From CAYQZD01 sp964421875 (GTDB taxonomy: Bacteria > Electryoneota > Tariuqbacteria > Tariuqbacterales > Tariuqbacteraceae): a DNA stretch of 30,413 nucleotides. This document shows, in pieces, positions 1 through 8,666 of the stretch. Where the stretch lies: assembly GCA_964421875.1 (NCBI GenBank), contig CAYQZD010000041.1:1-30413 (forward strand). The letters run 5' to 3'. Numbering within the stretch: position 1 is the first letter of the stretch; the number at the start of each line of letters is the position of its first letter. The position numbers were made by a program, and so were the translations under genes. The notes beneath the pieces are model-generated. The model was not told where the DNA came from. It searched no databases and saw only the letters and a list, made by a program, of their open reading frames with translations.

Positions 1-117
1 ATTCGTTGTGAATATATGCTCCTAATAAACAAATACATACACAATTCTAACTTCATAAACCTAAAGTCTTGTGTCTGCAGGTCAACAAGTCCGCAAGTCT
101 TCAAGACAAAAACTTTG

Positions 118-145
118 TGCTGCAGAGTCTCCGCAATCTGCAGCA
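118..145. repeat. Hairpin of the GCGGAG-loop family, next to the corrinoid gene stop
   Basis: A perfect 9-bp stem (TGCTGCAGA / TCTGCAGCA) encloses a 10-base loop containing CTCCGC, the complement of GCGGAG. It starts directly after the stop codon of the minus-strand corrinoid gene. On that strand it is followed by a short T-run interrupted by other bases, so it may also act as a weak terminator. The remaining bases 1-117 show no gene; 1-40 resemble 8370-8410, and 75-115 contain short CAAGTC-type tandem units also seen near 19205-19240. Confidence 0.7.
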
Positions 146-799
146 TTAATCCGCCTTTAACAGCCTTTCCACCACCGCCGCCGCTTCAAAAGCGTCCTTG
201 CCATAGCCATCAGCGCCGATCTCATCAGCCCACCCGGAACTGACCGGAGCACCGCCAACCATTACCCTGGCGCGATAGCCGCGGCCGCGTATTGTCTCTA
301 TAGCGCGGCGCTGGTTAATCATTGTGGTGGTGAGCAGCGCTGAAAGACCCACAAGGACCGGGTCGTGTTCTTCTATCTCCCCGCAGAGCCGGTCAATCTT
401 AACATCCGGTCCCAGGTCATAAACGCGATATCCCCGCGCCTCCAGCAGAGTGGCGACAATAGTCTTGCCGATTTCGTGGATATCACCTTCCACCGTGGCC
501 ATAATAATCACCCCCTTGTCTGCAGCGCCGCCGCCGGCGATGATTGCCGGACGTAAAACCGACAGCGCAGCCTTCATCGCCTCAGCAGAGCCCACAAGTT
601 CGGGAAGAAAATATTCCCCCGCTTCATAGAGGCTTCCCACCTGGTCCATAGCAGGGGTGAGCGCTCCCTGAACCGCATCTAACGGATCGGAACCCTCGAT
701 TTCAAGCCACTCCCGGGCGGCGGTTTCCGCTTTTTCCAATGCGCCCTCGACAACGGCTTGCCGCATAAATTCTAAGGTGTTTTCTTTTATCTTACTCAA
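146..799 (-). CDS. Methyltransferase-type corrinoid (B12-binding) protein
   Basis: This 217-residue protein has the two-domain build of corrinoid shuttle proteins (MtbC/MttC/MtmC type): an N-terminal helical cap (about residues 1-90) and a Rossmann B12-binding domain. The cobalt-ligand motif DxHxxG is present as D106-H108-G111, followed by the Ser/Thr stretch GLSALLTTT near 151-159 and the GG of VGGAP near 182. Such proteins carry a methyl group on cobalamin between a substrate-specific methyltransferase and a second methyltransferase. No methyltransferase gene lies beside it here, so the substrate is unknown. The start is TTG at 799, overlapping the TGA of the upstream TPR gene, which suggests translational coupling; an internal ATG at residue 12 is the alternative. 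The stop is TAA. A corrinoid-activating protein lies at 25059-26612. Confidence 0.9.
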   Translation of the reverse strand: MSKIKENTLEFMRQAVVEGALEKAETAAREWLEIEGSDPLDAVQGALTPAMDQVGSLYEAGEYFLPELVGSAEAMKAALSVLRPAIIAGGGAADKGVIIMATVEGDIHEIGKTIVATLLEARGYRVYDLGPDVKIDRLCGEIEEHDPVLVGLSALLTTTMINQRRAIETIRGRGYRARVMVGGAPVSSGWADEIGADGYGKDAFEAAAVVERLLKAD

Positions 800-2301
800 T
801 CTAAATTGTCCAAATCAAAAGGAAAATTAGAAGGTGATTGAGTTATGTCTTCTCCTGAATCGATGACTTTGAAAAGTTCAAACATCATTTCATCACCCTC
901 CTCTATCTGAGCCGCAATCCGCTTCAATTCAGTCGGATGAGCTTTCTTCCCCTTTTTCTTTATAAAAGAAGCGGTTTCTTCAATCAGTTTATCCCAGTAC
1001 GCCAGGTGTTTACAGGCGTTTTGTGGAAGTTTCTCCGGCATCTTTCCCTGACCTTCCAAAAACCTCAGAAAAAGCAGAATCCGGTCATGACGGAAGATAA
1101 CGCTTTTCGCCAGTTCTTGGATATTATACTCCGGTATAGTGGAGATTTCCGGCAGCAGGGAAAAGAGAATCGCCTTCGCTTCAGATTTGGTCAACTTCTC
1201 GGTCGCAACCGCTTGGTTCCATAATAAAAGAAAGTTATTGTAAAACTCTTTCGCTGCCTTCTCATCGTTCCAGGTGGGTTGGTCCTCCGGTGAAAAAACC
1301 TGCTCCACAACATCACTCGGCCGGGGCAAACCACCGATTTTGTGCGAATCGTGGATTATATTGAAGATATCATCGGAATTTCGCAGGCACTTATGTTTGG
1401 TTAGAACATCATCCAGCCGTTTTTTAGTCTCTTCTGAGAATGTCTGCGTAATATCGAATAATTCGTCCATATCATCGGCATCTTCCTCCCCTTCTAAGTC
1501 ATAATCCGGCATTTCAATCCCGGTGACATCGCTCAGCCATTCCAAAGAACCTTCGAGATTTTCCCAATGGTCGGCATAGTCCCATACATATATTGCCGCT
1601 TCATCTTCGCTGCCGGCCTCCCAAGATTCAGGTTCTTCGTCCGGCGTCAAATCCGGGTCCAGTAGCATCTGTGGAATGTGGGGATTGGATTTCACCGCCT
1701 TCTTCAGTTGAGATATGGATGTTCTGGTATATCCCTCTATGGCGGAAGAGAGCAGCGCCCGGCTGTAAAGCCATACTGCTGACCGGTCGGACCTATACCG
1801 ATTCCACAACCTTTCTAACTCCTCGTATTCTTCAAGCTCAAACAGGCACTGGGCGAGCATATACCTGCTGCCAAATTCATCGCCGGGATTAAAATCCAAT
1901 AACCCCCAATAACGCTCCACAGCCTCCTCGAATTCACCCTTCATTATTGAAAAAGAAGCGAGTGCGCTTTCAGCCAACAAATAGACAAAGGTTCCATCGG
2001 GATATTTGGAATCTGCGCTCAGTTTTAACTCTCTTATGTCTCCTATCTCCCTTTTAGCAGCTTCTGACGCTTTACGGTAACAGCTCTCCGCCTTACCGAC
2101 ACTATCGGCATCGGCTTCCGCAAGATATATGTACGCTTCGCTGCAGTCGGGATAAATGTAAGCGGCTTTTTTCGCCAGCTTCACACCCTTTTTCATATCC
2201 TCCTGTTCAAACGCCTGTATCATCAACTCGCGGGCTTTCCGTTTAGGTCCTGTAACGGAACCAAGGTAATCTTCGAAGTCGTTTATCACTTTCTTTTGCA
2301 T
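796..2301 (-). CDS. TPR-repeat protein, function unknown
   Basis: The 501-residue acidic protein has several TPR-like helical pairs in its first 220 residues (for example around A46-Y55, S118-N138 and the segment with YMLAQCLFELEEYEEL). A Trp/Asp-rich segment (WDYADHWENLEGSLEWL) follows near 240-256, and then a helical C-terminal region with no family I recognise. There is no signal peptide or membrane segment, so it is probably cytoplasmic and acts as a protein-interaction scaffold. It starts at ATG and stops at TGA (798-796), which overlaps the TTG start of the corrinoid gene. A second in-frame stop, TAA, follows two codons later. A role linked to the corrinoid protein is only suggested by the overlap. 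Confidence 0.8.
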   Translation of the reverse strand: MQKKVINDFEDYLGSVTGPKRKARELMIQAFEQEDMKKGVKLAKKAAYIYPDCSEAYIYLAEADADSVGKAESCYRKASEAAKREIGDIRELKLSADSKYPDGTFVYLLAESALASFSIMKGEFEEAVERYWGLLDFNPGDEFGSRYMLAQCLFELEEYEELERLWNRYRSDRSAVWLYSRALLSSAIEGYTRTSISQLKKAVKSNPHIPQMLLDPDLTPDEEPESWEAGSEDEAAIYVWDYADHWENLEGSLEWLSDVTGIEMPDYDLEGEEDADDMDELFDITQTFSEETKKRLDDVLTKHKCLRNSDDIFNIIHDSHKIGGLPRPSDVVEQVFSPEDQPTWNDEKAAKEFYNNFLLLWNQAVATEKLTKSEAKAILFSLLPEISTIPEYNIQELAKSVIFRHDRILLFLRFLEGQGKMPEKLPQNACKHLAYWDKLIEETASFIKKKGKKAHPTELKRIAAQIEEGDEMMFELFKVIDSGEDITQSPSNFPFDLDNLD

Positions 2302-2764
2302 AAATATATTGACCCGGATTCTAAGTAATACGATTAATGCCTACTTTAAAAGGCTGAGTTTTCCATATCTGGATGTATAAGTGTCTATTATCCCGAAAAT
2401 GGCTCAAGTATTTGTTTTAATTGATTAAGTATCTGAGTAATCAGTGTTAATCAGCGATTCTGAATACTCTAACACAGAATTGACGGTGCCTGAACACTTA
2501 CTGATATGAAGCATATTCGTCATTCTGGCTGCGAAGCAAGCCAGAATCCTTCTTTTCCGAAAGGGTACGGTTGCCTGTCTGTCCGAGAATGCCAAGAATT
2601 CGTCATTCCCGCGAAAACGGGAATCCAGAAGTCATAAATAATCTATAGTTTATAATCCCGTGCCCGCCGGATCCCAGCACCCGGCGGAAACCGTTGGGTG
2701 GATTTCAACCCACCAATTTGTTGGTATAATATAATAATCTTAATAATATATCCAATTCAGCGTT
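2302..2764. other. Intergenic stretch with dispersed repeats
   Basis: I see no gene here. About 2515-2640 is a full-length copy of the WIPAFAGMT-type dispersed repeat, inverted relative to the copy at 30271-30398. Bases 2664-2687 form a CCGCCGG/CCGGCGG hairpin with a 10-base loop, and 2692-2712 contain a GGGT/ACCC repeat. The part next to the TPR start (2302-2500) is AT-rich and may carry its promoter, but I could not assign -35 and -10 boxes with confidence. Confidence 0.6.
2515..2640 (-). repeat. WIPAFAGMT-type dispersed repeat, long copy
   Basis: The segment contains the core ATTCCCGCG-AAAA-CGGGAAT hairpin, the TGTCCGAGAATGCC arm and a GATTCTGGCTTG(C)-type outer arm. Read on the minus strand it gives the peptide-like WIPAFAGMT signature known from spurious frames in many bacteria. 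The copy at 30271-30398 has the same order of arms in the opposite orientation, and shorter copies lie at 7048-7090, 8515-8585, 11450-11515 and 17770-17855. It is non-coding. Confidence 0.75.
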
Positions 2765-4219
2765 TTATCGCAAAAATACCGACTGAATTTTTCGTAGTGT
2801 CCACCCGGAGGCAAGCCTTAACCGAAGCAGAGGATTGCGCCGAAACCTGTGAGCCCAAAACCGGCGGTGAAATTCCTTTCCCCACCACTCAATCCGTGCT
2901 CTTGACATTACCGGTGTCTCAATCAACGCCTTGTGCAGCATAGCGTCGTCAGGAAGATTGAAAAAGGCGAATTCCGCGGATTGAGGATCGAGATACCCTT
3001 GGGAGGCGCAGGTGTCGTAAAGCTCGGTGCCGGGGAAAGGGGTGGCGATGAAAACGCCCACATCGCGGAAAGGGAGGCTTTTAGCGAATTCCAAAGATTT
3101 GCCGATGGAATTCTCGGTTTCCCCGGGCATACCGACCACAAAATAAGCATTGGTGGCGATACCCAATTCGGCGCAAATATGAGCCGCATCGCGCACCTGT
3201 TCCAGCGACTGCTTTTTACGGATAACCTGGTTCAGAATATGTTCATCCCCCGATTCAACCGCTAAATTCAACATCCGGCAGCCCGCCTGATGCATCAAGG
3301 TCAGGATTTCCCGGTCCAACGTTTTTACCGACACCCCATTGGGCGTGAGCCAGTTCAACCGTAAATCCCGCGCCAGCATCCCTTCACAAATCGCCATCAG
3401 CCTCCTGCGGTCGAGGGAAAAATTATCATCGTCGAAAGCAATGGAATCGATGCGGTAATCCCTGACCAGATGCTCCAGCTCATCCAATACATTTACCGCC
3501 GACCGACCCCGCCAGCGCCGCCCGTGAACGTGATGGACCGAACAAAAGGTGCAGCTCTGCGGACAGCCCCGGCTGGTGAGCATTACGGTCTGACGGTTTT
3601 TGCCGCGGCTCCACCGACCGCTGACCTGTTGGATATAAGATTCCATATCCATCAGTCCCCGCGCCGGGTAAGGCAGAGCGTCCAGGTCCTGCGGGAGGTT
3701 CAATTCCCGGTTCAGGAACTCTTCCCCCGCCTCGGTGAATCCCCCAACCGCCGGGATTTCAGCGGGATTCCCGCCGGATTCCAGCGACCGGACCAGCTCT
3801 GGAAAGGCGATTTCCGCTTCACCTATGACGATATAGTCGGGCGAGGCCTTTTCCAGGGTGGAAACCGGGGAAATCGAAGGATGCAGCCCGCCCATTACCA
3901 CCTTAGCGGCGGGCAGGCATTCCCGCGCCAGATTGACCAGTCGCTGCGCGAAAGGAAACCGGGAAGAGAAAGGACAACTTATGCCCACAAAATCCGGTCT
4001 GATTCTCGCCAAACGGGAACCGATTTCAGTCCAACTCTGCCCTATGATATAGCGCCCCTTTCCCATCCGGCGATGTCCTCCCAGCGAGGCGTCGAGTATC
4101 TGAACCTCGTGTCCCTCCTCCAGAAGCGCCGCCGCCAGGTATCCCAGACCCAAAGGCGGCGAAATGTGCTCTAGAGGTGAAGAGGCGGCGAAGGGTGGAT
4201 TAATCAGGATTATGCGCAT
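2765..4219 (-). CDS. B12-binding-domain radical SAM enzyme
   Basis: This 484-residue protein has an N-terminal cobalamin-binding-like domain (about 1-145; NPPF at 7-10, PPLGLGYLAAAL at 21-32, VVMGGLHPS near 107-115) and a radical SAM core with the [4Fe-4S] motif C219xxxC223xxC226. The N-terminal domain lacks the DxHxxG lower ligand, as is usual for this class (BchE, P-methylase-like). These enzymes do radical methylation, ring or lipid modifications with SAM and often cobalamin; the substrate cannot be read here. It is the last gene of a three-gene operon: its ATG lies 21 bp after the TGA of the glycosyltransferase and directly after a TAA in that frame. With glycan and deacetylase-like partners, modification of an envelope lipid or glycan is a reasonable guess. 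Confidence 0.9.
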   Translation of the reverse strand: MRIILINPPFAASSPLEHISPPLGLGYLAAALLEEGHEVQILDASLGGHRRMGKGRYIIGQSWTEIGSRLARIRPDFVGISCPFSSRFPFAQRLVNLARECLPAAKVVMGGLHPSISPVSTLEKASPDYIVIGEAEIAFPELVRSLESGGNPAEIPAVGGFTEAGEEFLNRELNLPQDLDALPYPARGLMDMESYIQQVSGRWSRGKNRQTVMLTSRGCPQSCTFCSVHHVHGRRWRGRSAVNVLDELEHLVRDYRIDSIAFDDDNFSLDRRRLMAICEGMLARDLRLNWLTPNGVSVKTLDREILTLMHQAGCRMLNLAVESGDEHILNQVIRKKQSLEQVRDAAHICAELGIATNAYFVVGMPGETENSIGKSLEFAKSLPFRDVGVFIATPFPGTELYDTCASQGYLDPQSAEFAFFNLPDDAMLHKALIETPVMSRARIEWWGKEFHRRFWAHRFRRNPLLRLRLASGWTLRKIQSVFLR

Positions 4220-4240
4220 TTATTCATCACAGAATTGGCT

Positions 4241-5449
4241 TCAATGAATAAGGAATATTGTATAGGGCAGCGCCCCCAGCAGCGCAGCCGCCAATGTAGT
4301 GTAGTTTCGATGTTTTCCCAGTGCTTTATCCAATCCCCCGGCGATAATTAGCGCCACAACCGGCAAAGCCCCGAAAACCAGGCGGGCTTCAGCCTGGTGA
4401 TACCGCAAAATCATATAGGCGAGCCCGGTCAGCATGAAAATCAGCGTCAAGCCGTAGAAAACCTGTATCCTCCGATTTTCACCGGACCCGCGGGCAAAAT
4501 CGGCGGCAAACCGTTTCAGAACAAGAGCGGTGAGAACCAGCACTGCCGCCGCAAGAACAAAAATCAGCCCCGCTTGATATACACCGTAATAGAAATTTTC
4601 AAAAGGAAAGAAAAAGGTATGCGCTAGATAATTCGCCGTCAGGTATAAATTCTTCGGCGCGAGTCCGGTGAGCAGGTTATGCGCTTCAGTTCCCGCAGAA
4701 AGCGGGATAAAACTGCCGTAGTATAGGTAATTCTGCCGGAACAGCGGCGCGGTCAGAAGTAGCGGAAGGATCAACCAGGCCAGCGAGACCGGAACTTTAA
4801 TCATAGTCGGTTTACGCCGGTAAGAAGCGATGAGGACGAATAATAAGCCGGGAAGCAGGGTCAACGCCGACATCTTTGTCCAAACAGCCGCAGCGAAAGC
4901 GAGAACCATTCCTAATCGGTTCTTAACTGTGGATTTTAGACATAGAGCAGTCCCGTAATATATCGTAAGGGCGCTGGTCAGCCAGAAAAGGTTATCGTTG
5001 GTGACTACGGAACTGAAAAAGACAGCAGAGGGCAGGATTGCGCTGAAAACCATCGCCGCGGATTTCAGCCTGGAATCATAGAGCTCGACAATGCTGCCGA
5101 TGACCGGAATCAGCGCCAGTCCAATGATGAGATTGAGGAAACGGATAGAGTGGAGGTTTTTCAGGGGCGAGGGGAGCGCCTTATAAATGGAGGCCGCAAG
5201 TTTATACCAAAGTGGAGACTGGTAGTATTCAAATTCGTGAATCCCCCGAGCTAAGGACTCGTTCACTTTATGAACCTGAATCGGCCGCACCCCCTCCTCC
5301 GCCATCCGAAGCACATACTGGTAATGAGCCTTCTCATCGTTGAAGGCGCTCAGTCTGAAAGTGTCGGAATTGTCTGCGGCGGGGGTCGCAATCAGGAAAA
5401 GCAGCCTCAGCGCCAGAGCAGAGAGAACTATCATCAGGCTATGTTTCAT
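4241..5449 (-). CDS. GT-C membrane glycosyltransferase (PMT/ArnT-like family 39)
   Basis: A 402-residue integral membrane protein with about ten hydrophobic segments. After the first membrane helix comes an extracytoplasmic loop with an acidic D38-E39 and H42 in NDEKAHY, followed by FEYYQSPLWY. These match the catalytic loop pattern of lipid-carrier-dependent GT-C glycosyltransferases such as ArnT and PMT family members. It would move a sugar from a polyprenyl-phosphate carrier to an acceptor on the outer face of the inner membrane. I chose ATG at 5449, which has GAGG just upstream and overlaps the preceding gene by 11 bp; an in-frame TTG at 5461 is the alternative. The stop is TGA, followed six codons later by TAA immediately before the next start. 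Donor and acceptor are unknown. Confidence 0.8.
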   Translation of the reverse strand: MKHSLMIVLSALALRLLFLIATPAADNSDTFRLSAFNDEKAHYQYVLRMAEEGVRPIQVHKVNESLARGIHEFEYYQSPLWYKLAASIYKALPSPLKNLHSIRFLNLIIGLALIPVIGSIVELYDSRLKSAAMVFSAILPSAVFFSSVVTNDNLFWLTSALTIYYGTALCLKSTVKNRLGMVLAFAAAVWTKMSALTLLPGLLFVLIASYRRKPTMIKVPVSLAWLILPLLLTAPLFRQNYLYYGSFIPLSAGTEAHNLLTGLAPKNLYLTANYLAHTFFFPFENFYYGVYQAGLIFVLAAAVLVLTALVLKRFAADFARGSGENRRIQVFYGLTLIFMLTGLAYMILRYHQAEARLVFGALPVVALIIAGGLDKALGKHRNYTTLAAALLGALPYTIFLIH

Positions 5450-6833
5450 CGCCCTCGTCAAGGGTGATTATAGGGAAAGTAAGCCATTTCCAGGGGATAC
5501 TGACCGAACCCTGCCCGCTATAGTCCGGGGGATTCACCTGCAAAGGGAAAATTATTTCCCCCTTATAGTAGATGACTGTGTTTTCCGGATTGGGAGAGTA
5601 GAAGGTTATCCCCTGTAACTGTTCTATCTCCTCCCCGAAATATGGTTCAAGGGGAGGCTTGACTCCTTGAATCTCTATGATATACTCACCATCCTTATCC
5701 GTCCAATCCCAGACTAAGTTCTTGTGAACCTGATTGTAATCGAGGAGTCGGGAAGTGGTGGTGACGAACAACCTTCCGGCGCGAACGCGGTTGGCGACTC
5801 CTTTCAAGGCGCGCCGGGCTTTAGCCGGGGCCCATTCCGAGTAGGGCAGGTTTGAACCAAGGCGTGTGAAGGCTATCATATACCCCCCGCTCTCCACCAG
5901 TTTGTCGAGGTTTTCCCCGCTGAGGGTGGTGGCGACGGAGTTTACGTCGACAGCGGCAAGGGGAGTTTTTAAGTCGAGATTCAGGCAGCGATTGAAACGA
6001 AGAAAGCGGGAGTCGTCGTCCAGTATTATTTCAGACAGCAGCCGGTTGCCGAATTTCAAATCCCAGCCCCCCTTGCGCATCGAGGCGAAGAGGGACATCA
6101 CCGTGTTACCCGCGTTTCTTAACCAATCCCAGGTTCCGGGGGATACGTCCTGCCCGATGACGCCGGCGAAACCGTAAGTTTCAACATAGCGGACGCCGAA
6201 CCGTTCCAGAAGGTAGGTATGATAATACTCGGATTCGGGATTGTCGCCCTGGCTGTCGTATCGTTCCCCGATGTTTTGCGCCGAATGCGGCGAAAGGCTG
6301 TTAACCCAGACCGCTAACGAAAGTTCCCGATTGACCGCGAAGTTCAGGGCGTCGATGGCATAGTCGGAGTCGAAACCTCCGGGGGGATACTCCCCGTAAG
6401 CCTGAATCACGTCGATATAGCCGGAGCGGATAAGTTCCTCCAGGATATCTGCGGATTCCCCATTTATTTCTCCGAATCCGTCGAAAACGGTGACGCCGGA
6501 GACGCCGGTAAAGTCGTGAAACCGAAGGCTGTTGCCAAATTCCAGTCCCAGACCAATTCCCCAGGGTGTGGATTCTTCAGTGCAGAGGTAACGCTGGATA
6601 GCCAGGAACTCTTCGATGGTGTCAGTGCCCTCGATGTCGTTACAGAGAGCCAAACCGGCGCGGTAGGGATAGGGAAAAGCGCGCAGCTTGATCTGAGCTT
6701 CTCCGGCGCCCACGAATCTGATGATCAGATACAATCCCACGATGAAGAGTCCGGCGGTGTAGATAATCTTAAGCGATAAAACCACGGGACGATACGCCTG
6801 GAAAAGGCTCTTTTTCTTTCTCGCCATAGGCAT
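5439..6833 (-). CDS. Membrane-anchored polysaccharide deacetylase-like protein
   Basis: This 464-residue protein has a basic N-terminus, one membrane helix (about 21-42) and a large outer domain. The segment ALCNDIEGTDT (about 62-72) resembles the first Asp-containing strand of NodB-fold carbohydrate deacetylases, and later pieces (SLSPHSAQN, AGVIGQDVSPGTWDWL) fit a beta/alpha-barrel fold. The classic catalytic His-His triad is not obvious, so it may be a divergent or inactive relative. The call is by fold resemblance only. It is first in the operon and overlaps the glycosyltransferase start, which supports a role in envelope glycan processing. The stop is TAG. Start choice is loose: GTG at 6836, ATG at 6833 and ATG at 6827 lie within 10 bp and none has a clear ribosome binding site. 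Confidence 0.6.
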   Translation of the reverse strand: MPMARKKKSLFQAYRPVVLSLKIIYTAGLFIVGLYLIIRFVGAGEAQIKLRAFPYPYRAGLALCNDIEGTDTIEEFLAIQRYLCTEESTPWGIGLGLEFGNSLRFHDFTGVSGVTVFDGFGEINGESADILEELIRSGYIDVIQAYGEYPPGGFDSDYAIDALNFAVNRELSLAVWVNSLSPHSAQNIGERYDSQGDNPESEYYHTYLLERFGVRYVETYGFAGVIGQDVSPGTWDWLRNAGNTVMSLFASMRKGGWDLKFGNRLLSEIILDDDSRFLRFNRCLNLDLKTPLAAVDVNSVATTLSGENLDKLVESGGYMIAFTRLGSNLPYSEWAPAKARRALKGVANRVRAGRLFVTTTSRLLDYNQVHKNLVWDWTDKDGEYIIEIQGVKPPLEPYFGEEIEQLQGITFYSPNPENTVIYYKGEIIFPLQVNPPDYSGQGSVSIPWKWLTFPIITLDEGDET

Positions 6834-7259
6834 CACTTAATAAGCAAGTTAGTTAGTGTGGACAATATAAGTAATATAGCCTGACTAAATCTACTTAATC
6901 CGCTTAATCTGCTGTGAATCTTTATTCATAATAATCATTTACTTACAATTACTCACTTCAGAACAATTATGGTTCATCACCATTTTAGTTGCAAAATCTT
7001 TTGCTTTACGGATTAATAAGCGCTGCTATGCTGATTAATTCTCAAAACGTTGTCACTCCCGCGAAAGTGGGAGTCCAGAATTCATTAATAATCAATAGGA
7101 TACAATAGTCGGTAAACCTAATACTTTTCGTTTTTCCTGTTATCGGACAGAATATCCGCACCCGACACCAATTGAATGTTTTAATTGAATATGCATTTGC
7201 GTAAACAGCGAAAATCAGCGGTAATCTGCGATTCTAAGAATCCTCACATAGAATCTAAG
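6834..7259. other. Intergenic stretch with repeat fragments
   Basis: I see no supported gene. Bases 7048-7090 are a short copy of the WIPAFAGMT-type repeat (ACTCCCGCG-AAAG-TGGGAGT). About 7147-7166 is the inverted left half of the hairpin seen complete at 11345-11370, with the same flanking AATT, so it looks like a truncated copy. The upstream AT-rich part probably contains the promoter of the three-gene operon. Confidence 0.55.
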
Positions 7260-8255
7260 TCACTTAATTTGAATTCGATAAGTAGTCCGGAGGAAAGGCC
7301 TGGCCTTGAAATTCTCCTTGAATTTCAACAGTCCCCAGGTGGGATCCCCTTTGACAGTGGATATGCCAAAGTCGAGTTCCCGGAATCCCGCTTCTCGAGC
7401 CCAATTCAGGGTATTTGTCAGGAGGAAAGGGACCGGCTTGAGCGACTGCTTTTCACGGTTATGACAGACATAGAACAGCAGCACAATCCTGAGATTGCAG
7501 ATGAAGTGAAGCAGCCCTGCTATCCGCTCCCCCTCCTTTTCCACGAAGGCGAGGTGAAGGCTGTCCGGCGAAATCCTTGCCAGTTTGAAAAGTTCCTCCA
7601 GAGTATGCGCCGGGGTGACTCCAAGTATGCGCCGGTTTTCCACCAATATGCGGTGAAAATCCGCCAGGTTCTCCTCGCTGAGTTCCACATCTTCGCAGTA
7701 AACCAAGCCTTTTTTTACCGCCTGCCGGTAGGCGTTCCGGGTCTTATCCACTAAAGACTCGGTAACATCCTGCCCCAAAACGGTCAAATCGACCGACTGA
7801 GTGAGGTTCTCGCAGTGGCGGGTAAAGTTATGAGCCGCCAATGCGAATTCCACCCCCTGGGAAGGTATATTGTGGTAAATCAGAGGGGTTTGAGTCAGGT
7901 TTATCGCCCTGAAGCCCGTTTTTCGGGCGTATTCCACTAAAGCGCCTGTTACCCCGTAATAGTCTTCAAAGTCCGCGCCGCGCTTGATAACCACCCCGCC
8001 ATAGGAAGCCCCGGGGTGAGAATGTAGTTCTAGCCCTTCCTCGCCCTCGACTTCGGCCCCGGTGAATACAGCCCTGAGTTTGCCCCGCAGGTGGAATAAC
8101 AGGTGATGGTGCCGGAACCGCGCCGAGGGATGGTACGAAAGGAAACGCTGGGAATGGAAGATGGTCCCGTTGGAGGATTTAGGGATGAAGTTTTCCCACT
8201 CCCGAAAATGTTCCGGCGTGTAACGGATTACTGCGATTTGTGGTTTATCGGTCAA
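7260..8255 (-). CDS. FemAB/BioF2-like GNAT acyltransferase
   Basis: A 331-residue protein with the double-GNAT architecture of the FemAB-like family. An N-terminal region (about 1-130) contains SNGTIFHSQRFLSYHP, and a C-terminal GNAT half (about 165-320) contains the segment KTRNAYRQAVKKG, the strand GERIAGLLHFI and the closing pattern FRELDFGISTVKGDPTWGLLKFKENF. Members transfer amino acids or acyl groups to peptidoglycan or glycolipid precursors and are often found with exopolysaccharide genes, which fits the neighbouring envelope operon. The exact donor and acceptor are unknown. No ATG is available: the frame closes upstream with TAA, and TTG at 8255 is the only conventional start, without a strong Shine-Dalgarno site. 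The stop is TGA, and the bases beyond it look intergenic, so TGA is a true stop here. Confidence 0.8.
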   Translation of the reverse strand: MTDKPQIAVIRYTPEHFREWENFIPKSSNGTIFHSQRFLSYHPSARFRHHHLLFHLRGKLRAVFTGAEVEGEEGLELHSHPGASYGGVVIKRGADFEDYYGVTGALVEYARKTGFRAINLTQTPLIYHNIPSQGVEFALAAHNFTRHCENLTQSVDLTVLGQDVTESLVDKTRNAYRQAVKKGLVYCEDVELSEENLADFHRILVENRRILGVTPAHTLEELFKLARISPDSLHLAFVEKEGERIAGLLHFICNLRIVLLFYVCHNREKQSLKPVPFLLTNTLNWAREAGFRELDFGISTVKGDPTWGLLKFKENFKARPFLRTTYRIQIK

Positions 8256-8666
8256 AATAGGATTATCGTCTTATATCTTAGTAAAACTTTAATGATGTAA
8301 AGTTGAGCAAATACTAACATACTTATCTGATACTAATATAATCGAAACCTAATTCGTTTAATCCGTTTAATTCGTTGTGAATATGAACTCTAAATAAACA
8401 TATATATGTCTTTTCCTCGTTCCCACGCTCCCGAGTGGGAATGCAGACCAAAGTGCAGCAGAGTCCTCGCACTCTGCTACATAACAGCATATATGCTTTC
8501 GACTCCCCATTGTTTGTCCAAGAATGCCCCGAATTTGTCATTCCCGCGACCTGTGCGCCGCGCGGCGTAAAGCGGGAATCCAGAGGATTGGCTCCCAGGG
8601 AGGGATTGTTACTTTTCCTCGTTCCCACGCTCCAGCGTGGGAATACATAAAGAAGCATGCATCCTA
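8256..8666. other. Intergenic stretch with four palindromic repeats
   Basis: I see no supported gene. Hairpins lie at 8420-8441 (TTCCCAC/GTGGGAA), 8457-8478 (AGCAGAGT/ACTCTGCT with loop CCTCGC) and 8622-8643 (perfect 10-bp TTCCCACGCT/AGCGTGGGAA). A WIPAFAGMT-type repeat lies at 8515-8585, whose central loop is enlarged by a GCGCCGCGCGGCG palindrome. A 145-codon open frame runs through these on the minus strand, but it only translates the repeats. Confidence 0.65.
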
